Made by a program: the position numbers and the translations under genes. A stretch of 64,000 bases of DNA from AP-15 sp036500965. GTDB lineage: Bacteria > Pseudomonadota > Alphaproteobacteria > ATCC43930 > CGMCC-115725. The notes under the pieces were generated by a model. That model made no database searches and was not told the origin of the DNA. It saw nothing but the letters and a program-made list of their open reading frames with translations. The stretch lies in NCBI GenBank assembly GCA_036500965.1, contig DASYBC010000105.1, positions 4,121 through 68,120 of the forward strand, given 5' to 3'. Positions 7,479-16,907 of this stretch are shown here, one piece after another; position 1 is the first letter of the stretch, and the number at the start of each line of letters is the position of its first letter.

Positions 7479-10052
7479 TCAGACGTCGAGATTGGCGACC
7501 GAGAGCGCGTTCGTCTGGATGAAATCGCGACGCGGCTCGACCACGTCGCCCATCAGGGTCGAGAAGGTTTCCTCAGCCGAGTCGGCATGGCTGACCTTGA
7601 CCTGGAGCAGCGCGCGGGCCTCGGGGTTGAGGGTAGTCTCCCATAATTGCTCCGGGTTCATCTCGCCCAACCCCTTATAGCGCGTCACCTCGATGCCGCG
7701 GCGGCCCAATTCCATGATCGCTTCGACCAGGCTGACCGGGCCGGCGATCGGCACAGTCTTATCGCGCGCATCGAGCCGGCCTGAGCCGGCAAAGGTCAGG
7801 CGCAACGCATCGCCCTCGGCATCGAGCCGGCGCGCCTCGGCGCTGCGCAGCAAGGCCGCATCGATCAGGCGGCGCTCCTCGACACCCTGACGGCTGCGGC
7901 GCAGCACCAATCCTTCACCGGCAATGACCGAGCCTTGCCAGCTGCGCTCGTGCTCGGGGGCAAGGCGGTTCAGGCGCTCGGCGGTGCGGTGGACGGCTTC
8001 GATCGCGCGGTTCGGATCGGCCAGCAGCGACGGCGACAGCGCCCCGGCGATCGCCGCCTGCTCGACCACCGCGATGTCGCCGACCTTCGCCGCCAGAACC
8101 TGCAGCGAGCGGCGCTGGGCCCGCGCCTCCTCGGACAGCGCGCGCAGATCGAGGCCGGCGCGCTCGACCCCGTCATGCTGGGTGAACACCGCGTCGCGCA
8201 GCGCCGCCTCGACGCAATAGGCCTCGAGCGCCGGATCGTCCTTCAGATAGACCGCCTTTTGATTGCCGCGCTGCAGCCGGTAGAGCGGCGGCTGGGCGAT
8301 GTAGAGAAACCCCTTGTCGATCAGGCTCGCCATCTGCCGGAAGAAAAAGGTCAACAGCAAGGTGCGGATATGGCTGCCGTCGACATCGGCGTCGGTCATG
8401 ATGATAATACGGTGATAGCGGGCCTTTTCCGGGTCGAAATCCTCGCTGCCGATGCCGGTGCCAAGGGCGGCGATTAGGGTCCCGATCTCGGCCGAGCCCA
8501 GCATCTTGTCAAAGCGGGCGCGCTCGACATTGAGGATCTTGCCCTTGAGCGGCAGGATCGCCTGAAAGCGCCGGTCGCGGCCCTGCTTGGCCGAGCCGCC
8601 GGCGCTGTCGCCCTCGACGATGAACAATTCGCTCTTGGCCGGATCGCGCTCCTGGCAATCGGCGAGCTTGCCCGGCAGGTTGGCGACGTCGAGCGCCCCT
8701 TTGCGCCGGGTCAGGTCGCGCGCCTTGCGCGCCGCCTCGCGTGCAGCCGCCGCCTCGACCACCTTGGCGACAATCTTTTTGGCCTCGGCCGGGTGCTCCT
8801 CAAACCATTGGGTCAGCTTGTCGGAGACGATGGCCCCAACCGCCGGGCTCACCTCGGAGGAGACCAGCTTATCCTTGGTTTGCGAGGAAAATTTCGGGTC
8901 GGGCACCTTGACCGAGAGGACACAGGTCAGGCCCTCGCGCATGTCCTCGCCGCTGAGCGTCACCTTTTCCTTTTTGGCGATGCCGCTGTCATTGGCATAG
9001 GCGTTGACGCTGCGGGTCAAAGCCGCGCGAAACCCAGCCAGATGGGTCCCGCCATCGCGCTGCGGAATGTTGTTGGTGAAACACAGCATCGTCTCGTGAT
9101 AAGTGTCGGTCCACTCCATCGCGACTTCGAGCAGGATTTCATCGCGCTCGCCGCGGACTGCGATCGGCGGTGCGTGCAGCGGCTGCTTGGAGCGATCGAG
9201 ATAGCGGACAAAGGCTTCGAGCCCGCCCTCGAAATGCAGGGTGACGCTCTTCGGCTCGACACCGCGCGCGTCGTTCAGCACCAGGGTCACCCCGCTGTTC
9301 AAAAAGGCCAGCTCGCGCAGCCGGTGCTCGAGGGTGGTGAAGTCGAACTCGGTCCGGGTGAACGTCTCGGTGCTTGGCAGAAACGTGATCTCGGTGCCGG
9401 TGGCCGGTCCGTGGCGGGTTGATCCATCAGGCCAAGCCGGCGCCGGCCCGATTTCGGCGAGCGGCGCCTCGGGAACGCCGTCGCGAAACCGCATGAACCA
9501 CTCCGAGCCGCCGCGAAACACCCGCAGCTCGAGGCGCGAGGAGAGGCCGTTGACCACCGAGACCCCGACGCCATGCAGCCCGCCCGACACCTTGTAAGCG
9601 TTCTGGTTGAATTTACCGCCGGCATGGAGGTGGGTCATGATGACTTCGGCGGCCGAGACCCCTTCCTCGTCGTGGATGCCGACCGGGATGCCGCGGCCGT
9701 TGTCGGTCACCGTGACCGAGCCATCGGCGTTCAGGCTCACCACGACCGTGTCGCAATAGCCGGCCAACGCCTCGTCGATCGCGTTGTCGACGACTTCGTA
9801 GACCATATGGTGCAGGCCGGAGCCGTCGTCGGTGTCGCCGATATACATTCCCGGCCGCTTGCGCACGGCGTCGAGCCCGCGCAGGACCTCGATCGACTGC
9901 TCGTTATAAGTCTCGTCGGCGCCGCTGCCATGAGCCTCGCCATTCCCGGCGCTTGCCGCGGCAGCTTTGGTGTCGGGGTTGCCGGAGATCGGCGGCTGCC
10001 GAGGGCCTCCGCCGGCCGGCACATGCGGATCGGGTGTGGGGATGTTTGCCAT
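7479..10052 (-). CDS. gyrB: DNA gyrase subunit B
   Basis: The 857-residue ATPase subunit of DNA gyrase introduces negative supercoils together with GyrA. Domains in order are: a Gly/Pro-rich leader of about 45 residues; the GHKL ATPase (RKRPGMYIGDT, VVDNAIDEALAG, GGLHGVGVSVVN); the transducer; the TOPRIM domain (EGDSAGGSAKQGRDR, DADVDGSHIRTLLL); and the C-terminal GyrB domain (RYKGLGEMNPEQLWETT). It is somewhat longer than the usual 800 or so residues because of the leader and an insert of about 100 residues before RYKGLGEM. It follows recF in the classic dnaA-dnaN-recF-gyrB order. Confidence 0.97.
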   Translation of the reverse strand: MANIPTPDPHVPAGGGPRQPPISGNPDTKAAAASAGNGEAHGSGADETYNEQSIEVLRGLDAVRKRPGMYIGDTDDGSGLHHMVYEVVDNAIDEALAGYCDTVVVSLNADGSVTVTDNGRGIPVGIHDEEGVSAAEVIMTHLHAGGKFNQNAYKVSGGLHGVGVSVVNGLSSRLELRVFRGGSEWFMRFRDGVPEAPLAEIGPAPAWPDGSTRHGPATGTEITFLPSTETFTRTEFDFTTLEHRLRELAFLNSGVTLVLNDARGVEPKSVTLHFEGGLEAFVRYLDRSKQPLHAPPIAVRGERDEILLEVAMEWTDTYHETMLCFTNNIPQRDGGTHLAGFRAALTRSVNAYANDSGIAKKEKVTLSGEDMREGLTCVLSVKVPDPKFSSQTKDKLVSSEVSPAVGAIVSDKLTQWFEEHPAEAKKIVAKVVEAAAAREAARKARDLTRRKGALDVANLPGKLADCQERDPAKSELFIVEGDSAGGSAKQGRDRRFQAILPLKGKILNVERARFDKMLGSAEIGTLIAALGTGIGSEDFDPEKARYHRIIIMTDADVDGSHIRTLLLTFFFRQMASLIDKGFLYIAQPPLYRLQRGNQKAVYLKDDPALEAYCVEAALRDAVFTQHDGVERAGLDLRALSEEARAQRRSLQVLAAKVGDIAVVEQAAIAGALSPSLLADPNRAIEAVHRTAERLNRLAPEHERSWQGSVIAGEGLVLRRSRQGVEERRLIDAALLRSAEARRLDAEGDALRLTFAGSGRLDARDKTVPIAGPVSLVEAIMELGRRGIEVTRYKGLGEMNPEQLWETTLNPEARALLQVKVSHADSAEETFSTLMGDVVEPRRDFIQTNALSVANLDV

Positions 10053-10079
10053 GTCCTTCGTAATTCGAGCCTCTCTGGG

Positions 10080-11345
10080 TCAAAAAGCAGTTGTCGCCAA
10101 GGTCCCGCTGTGGACCGAGAAGAACTGAGCACGCGACCGCAGCGACGCGAACAGCGCCGCGTCGGTGCCGGTCAGCCAGGCCTGGCTGGACAGCCGGCCG
10201 ATCGCCTCGAATAGCGCTTCGCGCCGGCTCGCATCGAGATGGGCGGCGACCTCGTCGAGCAGCAGCAGCGGCGGCTCGCCGCGCAACGCCCGCTGCAGCC
10301 CGGCATGCGCCAGCAGGATCGAGATCAGGAGAGCCTTCTGCTCGCCGGTCGAGGCTCCGGCCGCCGCAATCCCGCTTTGCGCCAGGCTGACGGCGAGATC
10401 GGAGCGGTGCGGGCCGATCGCCGCACCCCCGGCGGCCGCATCGCCGCGCCGCGCCGCGGCGAGCGCTGCGGCGAATCTCGCCTCGGCAGCAAGCGCCGGC
10501 ATCTGGTCCAGCCATTCCTCGACGACGCCGAGAAGGCCGAAGCCGGCGCGCGGAAACGGCCCATCGGCCGCGGCACAGGCGCGGTCGAGCCGCTCTACCG
10601 CATCGCGCCGCGCCGCCGCAACCGCCACACCTTGCGCCGCCATGACCGCTTCGAGCGCCGAGAGCCAACCGGGATCGGCCGGCCGATCCCCCGAGACGCC
10701 GGCGCGCAGCAGCTGCGAGCGCTCGCGCAGCGCCTGCTCATAGGCCCCCACCCGCGCGGCATGGGCCGGGTCGAGAACCAGCACCAGGCGATCGAGAAAC
10801 CGGCGCCGGCCGCCGGGCCCATCGAGAAACAGGCGGTCCATCGCCGGGGTCAGCCACACGACGCCAAGCCGCTCGCCAAGCAGCGCCTGGCTGCGCGCCG
10901 GCTCGCCATCGATGCGCACGATCCGGCGGTCGCCCGCCGCGCGTTCGCGGCCGGTGCCGATCCGCAGGGCGCCATGGCGGACCGCCACATCTGCAGCCAC
11001 CGCCCAACCCCGGTCCGCGGCCTCCTGCGCATTTTCGCTTGGCGCTGACCGCCGGTCGATCTCGGTCAGCTTGGCACCGCGCAATCCGCGGCCGGGCGCC
11101 AGAAACGACACCGCTTCGAGCAGGTTGGTCTTGCCAGCGCCGTTCGGGCCGGTCAGCACCACCGGGTCGGTCGCCAGGCTGAGGCTGGCCCGGCGATAAT
11201 TGCGGAAATCGGTCAGCACCAGCCGGGTCAGGCCGACGCGCCAGCCCGGCGCGTCTGCCGTAACGGCGTCGGCGCTGCGGCCCGTATCGCTTGCGAAAAG
11301 CTCTATGGCCGCGCCGCGGGAAGGCTTCAACAAGGCGCGATCCAT
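10080..11345 (-). CDS. recF: DNA replication and repair protein RecF
   Basis: This SMC-like ATPase helps load RecA at gapped DNA. The Walker A motif is GPNGAGKTNLLEAV; the signature and Walker B regions are near STGEQKALLISIL and PPLLLLDEVAAHLD, all in RecF order. The frame runs far upstream, so the start is a choice. The ATG at 11345 gives 421 residues with a leader of about 44 residues before the conserved LTRLVLTDFRNYR; no nearer start codon precedes that motif in frame. It lies 27 bp upstream of gyrB. Confidence 0.92.
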   Translation of the reverse strand: MDRALLKPSRGAAIELFASDTGRSADAVTADAPGWRVGLTRLVLTDFRNYRRASLSLATDPVVLTGPNGAGKTNLLEAVSFLAPGRGLRGAKLTEIDRRSAPSENAQEAADRGWAVAADVAVRHGALRIGTGRERAAGDRRIVRIDGEPARSQALLGERLGVVWLTPAMDRLFLDGPGGRRRFLDRLVLVLDPAHAARVGAYEQALRERSQLLRAGVSGDRPADPGWLSALEAVMAAQGVAVAAARRDAVERLDRACAAADGPFPRAGFGLLGVVEEWLDQMPALAAEARFAAALAAARRGDAAAGGAAIGPHRSDLAVSLAQSGIAAAGASTGEQKALLISILLAHAGLQRALRGEPPLLLLDEVAAHLDASRREALFEAIGRLSSQAWLTGTDAALFASLRSRAQFFSVHSGTLATTAF

Positions 11346-11413
11346 GCGTATTATATGGGGTCGAGCGCCCCTCTTATCTACCCGCGCGACCTTGCCGCGG
11401 GCCGCCCCAAGCC

Positions 11414-12586
11414 TCAAACCCGCATCGGCATCAGCACATAGAGGGCGCTCGGATCGGCACGATCGCGCACGATGGTCGGCGAGGCCGAGTCCGACATCTC
11501 GAATTGCGCGCCCTCGCCCTCGATCTGCGCGGCAATATCCAACAGGTACCGGGAATTGAAGCCGATTTCGAGCGGGTCGGCGAGATAGGTTGCGTCGATC
11601 TCCTCGACCGCGGTGCCGTTTTCGGGGCTCGTCACCGACACCGCGAGGCTGCCGCCATTGGTGCCGGGGACGATCGCGAGCTTGACCGCCCGGCTCTTCT
11701 CGCTCGAGATCGTCGAGACCCGATCCACCGCTTCGGCGAAGTCCTTGCATTTGACCTCGAGGATCTTGTCGTTGTTGGAGGGGATCACCCGGTCATAATC
11801 GGGAAAGGTCCCGTCGATCAGCTTGGAGGTCAGCACCGCGGCGCCGTCCTGACCCGACCCGCTGAGGGCAAAGCGGATCTTGGTCTCGCTCAGCGCCACC
11901 TCGATCTCGTCCTCGCTCTCTTCGACAAGCTTCCTCAGCTCTATGATTGTCTTGCGCGGCACGATGATGCCCGGCATCCCGGCCGCGCCCTCGGGCATGA
12001 CCATTTCCACCCGGGCGAGCCGGTGCCCGTCGGTCGCGACCGCGCGGATCACCGGCACCTCGTTATTCTTGGTCACGTGCAGGTAGATGCCGTTCAGATA
12101 GTACCGCGTCTCCTCGGTCGAGATCGCAAACCGGGTGCGGTCGACCAGGATGCGCAGCTCGGCGGCGGTCACGGTAAAGCTGTGCCCCAGCTCGCCGCTC
12201 GCCATCACCGGATAGTCCTCGGGGGGCAGGCACGCCAAGGTGAAGGTCGAGCGGCCGGAGCGCAGCACCATCGCGTTGCGTTCGCCGCTCGCCTCGATCT
12301 CGATCTGGGCGCCCTCGCGCAATTTGCGGACGATATCGTAGAGCGTGTGCGCCGGCGCCGTGATGCGCCCGGCGCGCTCGACCTGGCCCGGCACCCGCTC
12401 GGCAATCTCGAGATCCATGTCGGTGGCGCTGAGCGCCAGCATCCCGGCGCCGCTCGCGGACTGGCCGGCGGCATCGGCCTGCAGCAGCACGTTCGACAGA
12501 ATCGGGATCGTGTTGCGCCGTTCAACGACGCTTTGAACATGCCCCAGCGCCTTGAGAAAAGCGCCCCGTTCGATGGTCAGCTTCAT
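11414..12586 (-). CDS. dnaN: DNA polymerase III sliding clamp (beta subunit)
   Basis: The 390-residue protein is the replication processivity clamp. The N-terminus MKLTIERGAFLKALGHVQSV is typical, as are LSATDMDLEI, RYYLNGIYLH in domain 2 and the C-terminal YVLMPMRV hydrophobic-pocket tail. Three repeated clamp domains fit the length. It sits between dnaA and recF with 173 bp to dnaA, enough for its own promoter. Confidence 0.97.
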   Translation of the reverse strand: MKLTIERGAFLKALGHVQSVVERRNTIPILSNVLLQADAAGQSASGAGMLALSATDMDLEIAERVPGQVERAGRITAPAHTLYDIVRKLREGAQIEIEASGERNAMVLRSGRSTFTLACLPPEDYPVMASGELGHSFTVTAAELRILVDRTRFAISTEETRYYLNGIYLHVTKNNEVPVIRAVATDGHRLARVEMVMPEGAAGMPGIIVPRKTIIELRKLVEESEDEIEVALSETKIRFALSGSGQDGAAVLTSKLIDGTFPDYDRVIPSNNDKILEVKCKDFAEAVDRVSTISSEKSRAVKLAIVPGTNGGSLAVSVTSPENGTAVEEIDATYLADPLEIGFNSRYLLDIAAQIEGEGAQFEMSDSASPTIVRDRADPSALYVLMPMRV

Positions 12587-12759
12587 GTTGGCTACACGCA
12601 GGTTGGCGGACCGGCTGGCATTGACCGGATGCCCAGCCGATGCCCCCGTCTTCTAGCCCGGAGGGTCGGGAGGCGGGGCGTCAGCATAGCATAAACCGGC
12701 CTCGGCCTCAGCACCCGGTTTCGCGGCCATCAAAGGGCGGCCGGTCGCCGCCCCGCGGC

Positions 12760-14289
12760 TCAGCTTTCCAGCATCCGGCGCAACAGCTCGACATCCTCGG
12801 CGAGCACTGGATCGGTCAGCATCAGCTCGTCGATCTTACGCACCGCGTGGATCACGGTGGTGTGGTCGCGGCCGCCGAATTTGCGCCCGATCTCGGGCAG
12901 CGACCGGGTCGTCAGGCGCTTGGCCAGGTACATCGCGACCTGGCGCGGCCGGGCGACGATGCGCGCCCGCCGATCGGAGGTCATCTCGGCCAGCCTGACG
13001 TTGAAATGCTCGGCGACCCGGCGCTGGATCTCGTCGATTGTCACCCGCCGCTCATGCGAGCGTAAGAGGTCATGCAATTCCTCCTGCGCGCTTTCGAGCG
13101 TGATGTCGCGCCCGACCAGCTCCATGTTGGCGATGATCCGGTTCAAGGCCCCCTCAAGCTCGCGCACATTCGAGGTGATCTTGTGGGCCAGGAACTCCAT
13201 AACCTTCGGCGGAATGCGCAGGTTGCTCTGCTCCGCCTTCGACTGCAGGATGCCGAGGCGCAATTCATAGGTGGTCGGGTGCAGATCGGCGACGAGCCCC
13301 CAGCCAAGGCGCGAGCGCATGCGCTCTTCGAGACCCTCGAGGTCGGACGGCGATTTGTCGGCCGAGATCACGATTTGGCGGTTCTGGTCGACCAGCGCGT
13401 TGAAGGTGTGGAAAAACTCTTCCTGGGTTGATTCCTTGCCGCTGATAAACTGAACATCATCGATCATCAATAAATCGACCGAGCGAAACTCCTCCTTAAA
13501 GTCCATTGTCGATTTGAACCGCAATGCCCGGATGAACTGGTACATGAACTTCTCGGCCGAAAGATAAATGACCTTGCGGCCGCAGGCGTGCTTGCGGACA
13601 TGCCAGGCGACCGCATGCATCAGATGGGTTTTGCCGAGCCCGACCCCGCCATACAGAAACAGCGGGTTGAACGGCACCGTGCGCACCGGGCTGGCGCAGG
13701 CTTCGGCGACCCGCCGAGCCGCGGCATGGGCCAATTCGTTGGGCTTGCCGACGACAAAATTCTCAAAGGTGAAGCGCCGGTCGAGCCCCGCGGGTTGCGC
13801 CTTGTCATCGCCCGCATCGAGGGCTGCGGCCGGGTCGGGCGGGGGTCGGTTTCCCATGAGATCATCGCCGCCGGAGACGCTGCCGGAGAAATCGGCCGAT
13901 CCGGGCGCGTGCGGCCCTGGCGCCACGACCACCGAAACCCGTTTCACCTGCCGGTTCTCTGCCCGCCACAGCGCCAGGATCCGATCGGCGTAATGCGAGG
14001 CGACCCAATCGCGCAAAAACCGCGCGGGTGCGGCGATCACCGCCTCGCCGCCATCGACGCGCTGCACGCGGATCGGGACCAGCCAGCTGCGGTAGGCGGT
14101 CTCCCCAACCTCCTGCTTGAGCTGACCGAGAACTCGGCTCCACTCGGATTGCGGCGTTGCGCCCCACTGGGAGGGCGACGTCGTCGCCGTAGCTTGGATT
14201 TTCGCGATTTTGGGTGTCGCGTTTTTGGCTGTCGTGTTTTGGCTCGTCTCGTTTTCGCCACTCTCTGCTTGAGCTGTTCCTATCACCAC
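12760..14289 (-). CDS. dnaA: chromosomal replication initiator DnaA
   Basis: This 509-residue AAA+ initiator binds DnaA boxes and opens oriC. Domains are: N-terminal domain I (WSRVLGQLKQEVGETAYRSW); a variable domain II; the AAA+ core with Walker A GGVGLGKTHLMHA and Walker B LLMIDDVQFISGKE; and domain IV with the box-recognition signature GGRDHTTVIHAVRKI. The start is GTG at 14289, giving a 40-residue Thr/Lys-rich leader; an ATG five bases upstream is out of frame and stops after three codons. A GANTC site (14346-14350) lies 57 bp upstream. Confidence 0.97.
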   Translation of the reverse strand: MVIGTAQAESGENETSQNTTAKNATPKIAKIQATATTSPSQWGATPQSEWSRVLGQLKQEVGETAYRSWLVPIRVQRVDGGEAVIAAPARFLRDWVASHYADRILALWRAENRQVKRVSVVVAPGPHAPGSADFSGSVSGGDDLMGNRPPPDPAAALDAGDDKAQPAGLDRRFTFENFVVGKPNELAHAAARRVAEACASPVRTVPFNPLFLYGGVGLGKTHLMHAVAWHVRKHACGRKVIYLSAEKFMYQFIRALRFKSTMDFKEEFRSVDLLMIDDVQFISGKESTQEEFFHTFNALVDQNRQIVISADKSPSDLEGLEERMRSRLGWGLVADLHPTTYELRLGILQSKAEQSNLRIPPKVMEFLAHKITSNVRELEGALNRIIANMELVGRDITLESAQEELHDLLRSHERRVTIDEIQRRVAEHFNVRLAEMTSDRRARIVARPRQVAMYLAKRLTTRSLPEIGRKFGGRDHTTVIHAVRKIDELMLTDPVLAEDVELLRRMLES

Positions 14290-14711
14290 CGCATCCCCCG
14301 CTCAGGACGGCAGCACCGCCCGGTTCCACGCCGGCAAGCTTTACTGATTCGTATGATAATATCCGGCCCCTTTACCGTCGGCGCTGTGCCGACGACGTCT
14401 TCCTCTGTTTAGCCGGTTATTTGCCCAGTCCCGGGGCAAACGGCATTTGTTTTGCCCGCACCCGCGATTTACAGGACACCGTTGTGTTGTTGGCCGCTCG
14501 ATACAGGGATGCTAGCTTACGTATCCAAACGATGACAACCCGTCCGAAAAGGGAACGCTAAAAGAATTTTTTATGCGATTGCGATGGTCCCTCGGCGCGG
14601 CGCCACCCCCTGCTCCCAACCCGATCGCGGCCTATCCCGATTTGCGGCCTATGGCGGGGCGGCGCCGGCGCGCCCTATTGCGCCAACCCGAGACGGGATG
14701 GCATCGCCCCA
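14290..14711. promoter_or_regulatory. dnaA upstream region; origin not confirmed
   Basis: This 422-bp gene-free stretch between dnaA and rpsT must hold the dnaA promoter. It contains a GATTC (GANTC, a CcrM-type methylation site) at 14346-14350, a small hairpin with arms GTCGGC/GCCGAC, and an AT-rich patch at about 14552-14580. I looked for the DnaA box consensus TTATCCACA on both strands and found no clear match, only GTATCCAAA near 14520. The location suits a replication origin but the sequence does not prove one. Confidence 0.4.
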
Positions 14712-14972
14712 CTAGAGGTGGTTGATCCGGGCGGCGAGGCGCGACAGCTTGCGTGCGACCGTGTTCTTGTGCAGCACACCCTTGGTGATCGCCCGGTGCA
14801 ACTCGGGCTGGGCCACCTGAAAAGCCGACTGTGCGGCGGCCCGGTCGCCAGTGGCGATCGCGGTCTCGACCTTTTTGACAAAGGTGCGCACCCGGCTGAT
14901 CCGGGAGCGGTTGATTGCCGTGCGCTTCGCCGTCTGGCGGATGCGCTTTTCCGCTGATTTGTGGGTGGCCAT
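14712..14972 (-). CDS. rpsT: 30S ribosomal protein S20
   Basis: The 86-residue basic helical protein binds 16S rRNA early in 30S assembly. The sequence begins ATHKSAEKRIRQTAKR and contains INRSRISRVRTFVKKVE and GVLHKNTVARKLSRLA, all S20 hallmarks. The ATG at 14972 matches the family start; the frame is open 20 codons further but without similarity. rpsT beside dnaA is a common alphaproteobacterial arrangement. Confidence 0.96.
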   Translation of the reverse strand: MATHKSAEKRIRQTAKRTAINRSRISRVRTFVKKVETAIATGDRAAAQSAFQVAQPELHRAITKGVLHKNTVARKLSRLAARINHL

Positions 14973-15145
14973 GCTCGGTTCGCCCCGGTGAAACAAGGCG
15001 GCTTTTCTATAAGGGGGGCGCAGTTGCGTCAACTGCGAAGCCCCGACTGGCGAGCCCGGCGGTGAGAGAGGCCGTCAACAAAGGCTCGCCGCCGCCAGCC
15101 AATCGCGATATCCTAATGGTGCGGGCCAGTAGACGACTCCCGTCT

Positions 15146-15232
15146 GTTGGTTGAATCGCACCACCAATGTATCAATCTGGTGGGCCGATTCACGGAACGC
15201 TTGGCAATCGAGCGGTTCGACCGGACCACTAG
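15146..15232. repeat. interspersed repeat, copy 1
   Basis: A stretch of about 87 bp containing ATCGCACCACCA, a GATTCACG(G/A)AACGCTTGG core and CACTAG near its end is repeated at 60424-60511 with clear but imperfect similarity. The surrounding sequence is unrelated, so this is an interspersed element rather than part of a gene. It sits just upstream of a VOC-family gene. Confidence 0.7.
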
Positions 15233-15297
15233 CGTGCCGCACCGGCGGCCGCGCAACAAGCTGCGCAGCAACGCGGCAACCGACAAGGAGAACGATC

Positions 15298-15654
15298 ATG
15301 GCCTACGGCGTCCAGCATGTGCACCTGAAGACCCGCGATCCCAAAGCGACCATGCAGTTCTACGTCGATAATTTCGGTGCGACCCTCAAGGCCGAGATCC
15401 CGGGCCGCGGCTTCCGCCTCGATCTGCACGGGCTGCAGCTCAACATCACCACCCTGATCGCCAGCCAGAGCCACGAGCAGCATTACGGCATCGAGCACAT
15501 CGCGGTCGATACCGACGACTATGCCGGGACGGTCGAGCGCATGCGCAAGAACGGCGTGCATATCCTCGAGGAGATGGCCCCCAACAACGGCCGCCGGGTG
15601 TGTTTTATCGAAGCGCCCGACGGCGCGCAGATGGAACTGATCGAAAAGGTCTGA
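15298..15654 (+). CDS. VOC-family (glyoxalase/dioxygenase-like) protein
   Basis: The 118-residue single vicinal-oxygen-chelate domain has the first metal-ligand region in VQHVHLKTRDP, a second in YGIEHIAVDTDD and a terminal Glu in GAQMELIEKV, consistent with a metal-dependent fold built from two beta-alpha-beta-beta-beta units. The start is ATG at 15298 with AAGGAG 6 nt upstream. It is 42 bp upstream of an LLM flavin oxidoreductase on the same strand, and the pair may act on one substrate. The reaction is not identifiable. Confidence 0.8.
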   Translation: MAYGVQHVHLKTRDPKATMQFYVDNFGATLKAEIPGRGFRLDLHGLQLNITTLIASQSHEQHYGIEHIAVDTDDYAGTVERMRKNGVHILEEMAPNNGRRVCFIEAPDGAQMELIEKV

Positions 15655-15696
15655 GCCCGACCCAGGCGCCAGCAGCGCGCAAAAAAGGAGCCGGGC

Positions 15697-16617
15697 ATGG
15701 CGCTCAAAGACCAGATCGCGCTCGGCATGGCGCTGCCCCACCGCTCGCCCGAGCCGATCGACATGTCCGCGGTGCGGGTTGTGGCGCAGCGCGCCGAGGC
15801 GCTCGGCTTCCGCGACCTGTGGGTGACCGAGAACACGCTCGACCACGTCTTCTGCTTCGACCCGGTAGTGGTGCTGACCTATGCCGCCGCGCTCACCACA
15901 CGGGTCCGCCTCGGCGCCTCGGTGGTGGTGCTGCCGGTGCATCACCCGGCCCATGTCGCCCACCAATGGGCGAGCCTCGATTATGTCAGCGGCGGCCGGG
16001 CGATCCTCGGCGTCGGGCTCGGCCGCGACCATCATTACGAACAGTTCGGGGTTTCGCGCGAGCGTCGGGTGACGCGGTTCCGCGAGGAGATAGCACTGAT
16101 CCGCGCGCTATGGGCCGAGCCGCGGGTCGATTATCGCGGCAGCCTCTACCAGCTCGACGGCGGCACGATGCGCCCGAAGCCGGTGCAGCAGCCGCGTCTG
16201 CCGATCTGGATGGGGGTCGGCCATCCCGACGCGGTGCGCCGCGCCGCCGTGCTCGCCGATGGCTGGATGGGCTCGGGCGGGTCGAGCATCGCGGCGTTTG
16301 CCCGCTCGGTGCCGATCCTGCGCGAGGCCTTGGAAAAAGCCGGGCGCGACCCGGCCGGGTTCCCGGTCTCGAAGCGGTTGTTCATGGCCGTCGACGAGCG
16401 CCCCGAGGTGGCGCGGGCCGAGCTCAACCGCTGGTTCACCGAGGTCTACCACAACCCCGAGGGGACCGACGCCTCCGGCGTCCACGGCACCCCCGAACAG
16501 GTGCGCGGGCGGCTCGAAGAGATCGTGGCGATGGGCGCCAACCACCTGCTGCTGAACCCGGTCTCACGCTACGCCGAGCAGGTCGAAGCGCTGGCCGCGG
16601 TCGCCGGGCTGCGCTGA
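15697..16617 (+). CDS. LLM-class flavin-dependent oxidoreductase
   Basis: The 306-residue luciferase-like TIM barrel shows LGFRDLWVTENTL near residue 45, the strand TTRVRLGASVVVLPVHHP and GGRAILGVGLGRD, followed by EEIALIRALW and PIWMGVGHPDAV. These are typical of LLM enzymes using FMN or F420. Which flavin and which substrate cannot be told. A GGAG precedes the ATG. It follows the VOC gene closely and is probably co-transcribed with it. Confidence 0.85.
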   Translation: MALKDQIALGMALPHRSPEPIDMSAVRVVAQRAEALGFRDLWVTENTLDHVFCFDPVVVLTYAAALTTRVRLGASVVVLPVHHPAHVAHQWASLDYVSGGRAILGVGLGRDHHYEQFGVSRERRVTRFREEIALIRALWAEPRVDYRGSLYQLDGGTMRPKPVQQPRLPIWMGVGHPDAVRRAAVLADGWMGSGGSSIAAFARSVPILREALEKAGRDPAGFPVSKRLFMAVDERPEVARAELNRWFTEVYHNPEGTDASGVHGTPEQVRGRLEEIVAMGANHLLLNPVSRYAEQVEALAAVAGLR

Positions 16618-16907
16618 GGGCACATTCCGCCAAATCTGACCGTCATTCCCGCGAAGGCGCAGGCGGCTGCCCCAGAAAGTTTTGCGTCGCCAAAATGAGG
16701 ACAGGTTCTCCCCGTCTCGTCTTGACCGGGCTTGACCCGTGGGCCTTCAGCCCACGGACTTGATCCGTGGGCATCCACATCTTTGGCCGCCGGAAGAGAG
16801 GACGTGGATACGCGGGACAAGCCCGCGCAAGGCGAGGTAAAATCTCATTCCGCTAGCCGGGTTGGATGTTGGTTCCGGCCAGGCGTTGAAGTCGAGGAAC
16901 ATTGCCA
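16618..16907. repeat. intergenic region rich in short inverted repeats
   Basis: The 290-bp gap holds repeat-like sequence of the kind scattered through alphaproteobacterial genomes: TCATTCCCGCGAAGG near 16643, and a block at 16735-16780 where CGTGGGC and GCCCACG form a 7-bp stem with a CTTCA loop, followed by another CCGTGGGC. No coding frame is convincing here. Confidence 0.45.

Noticed and set aside
14510..14530. DnaA box near GTATCCAAA
   Set aside because: Two mismatches to the nine-base consensus in a short window are expected by chance.
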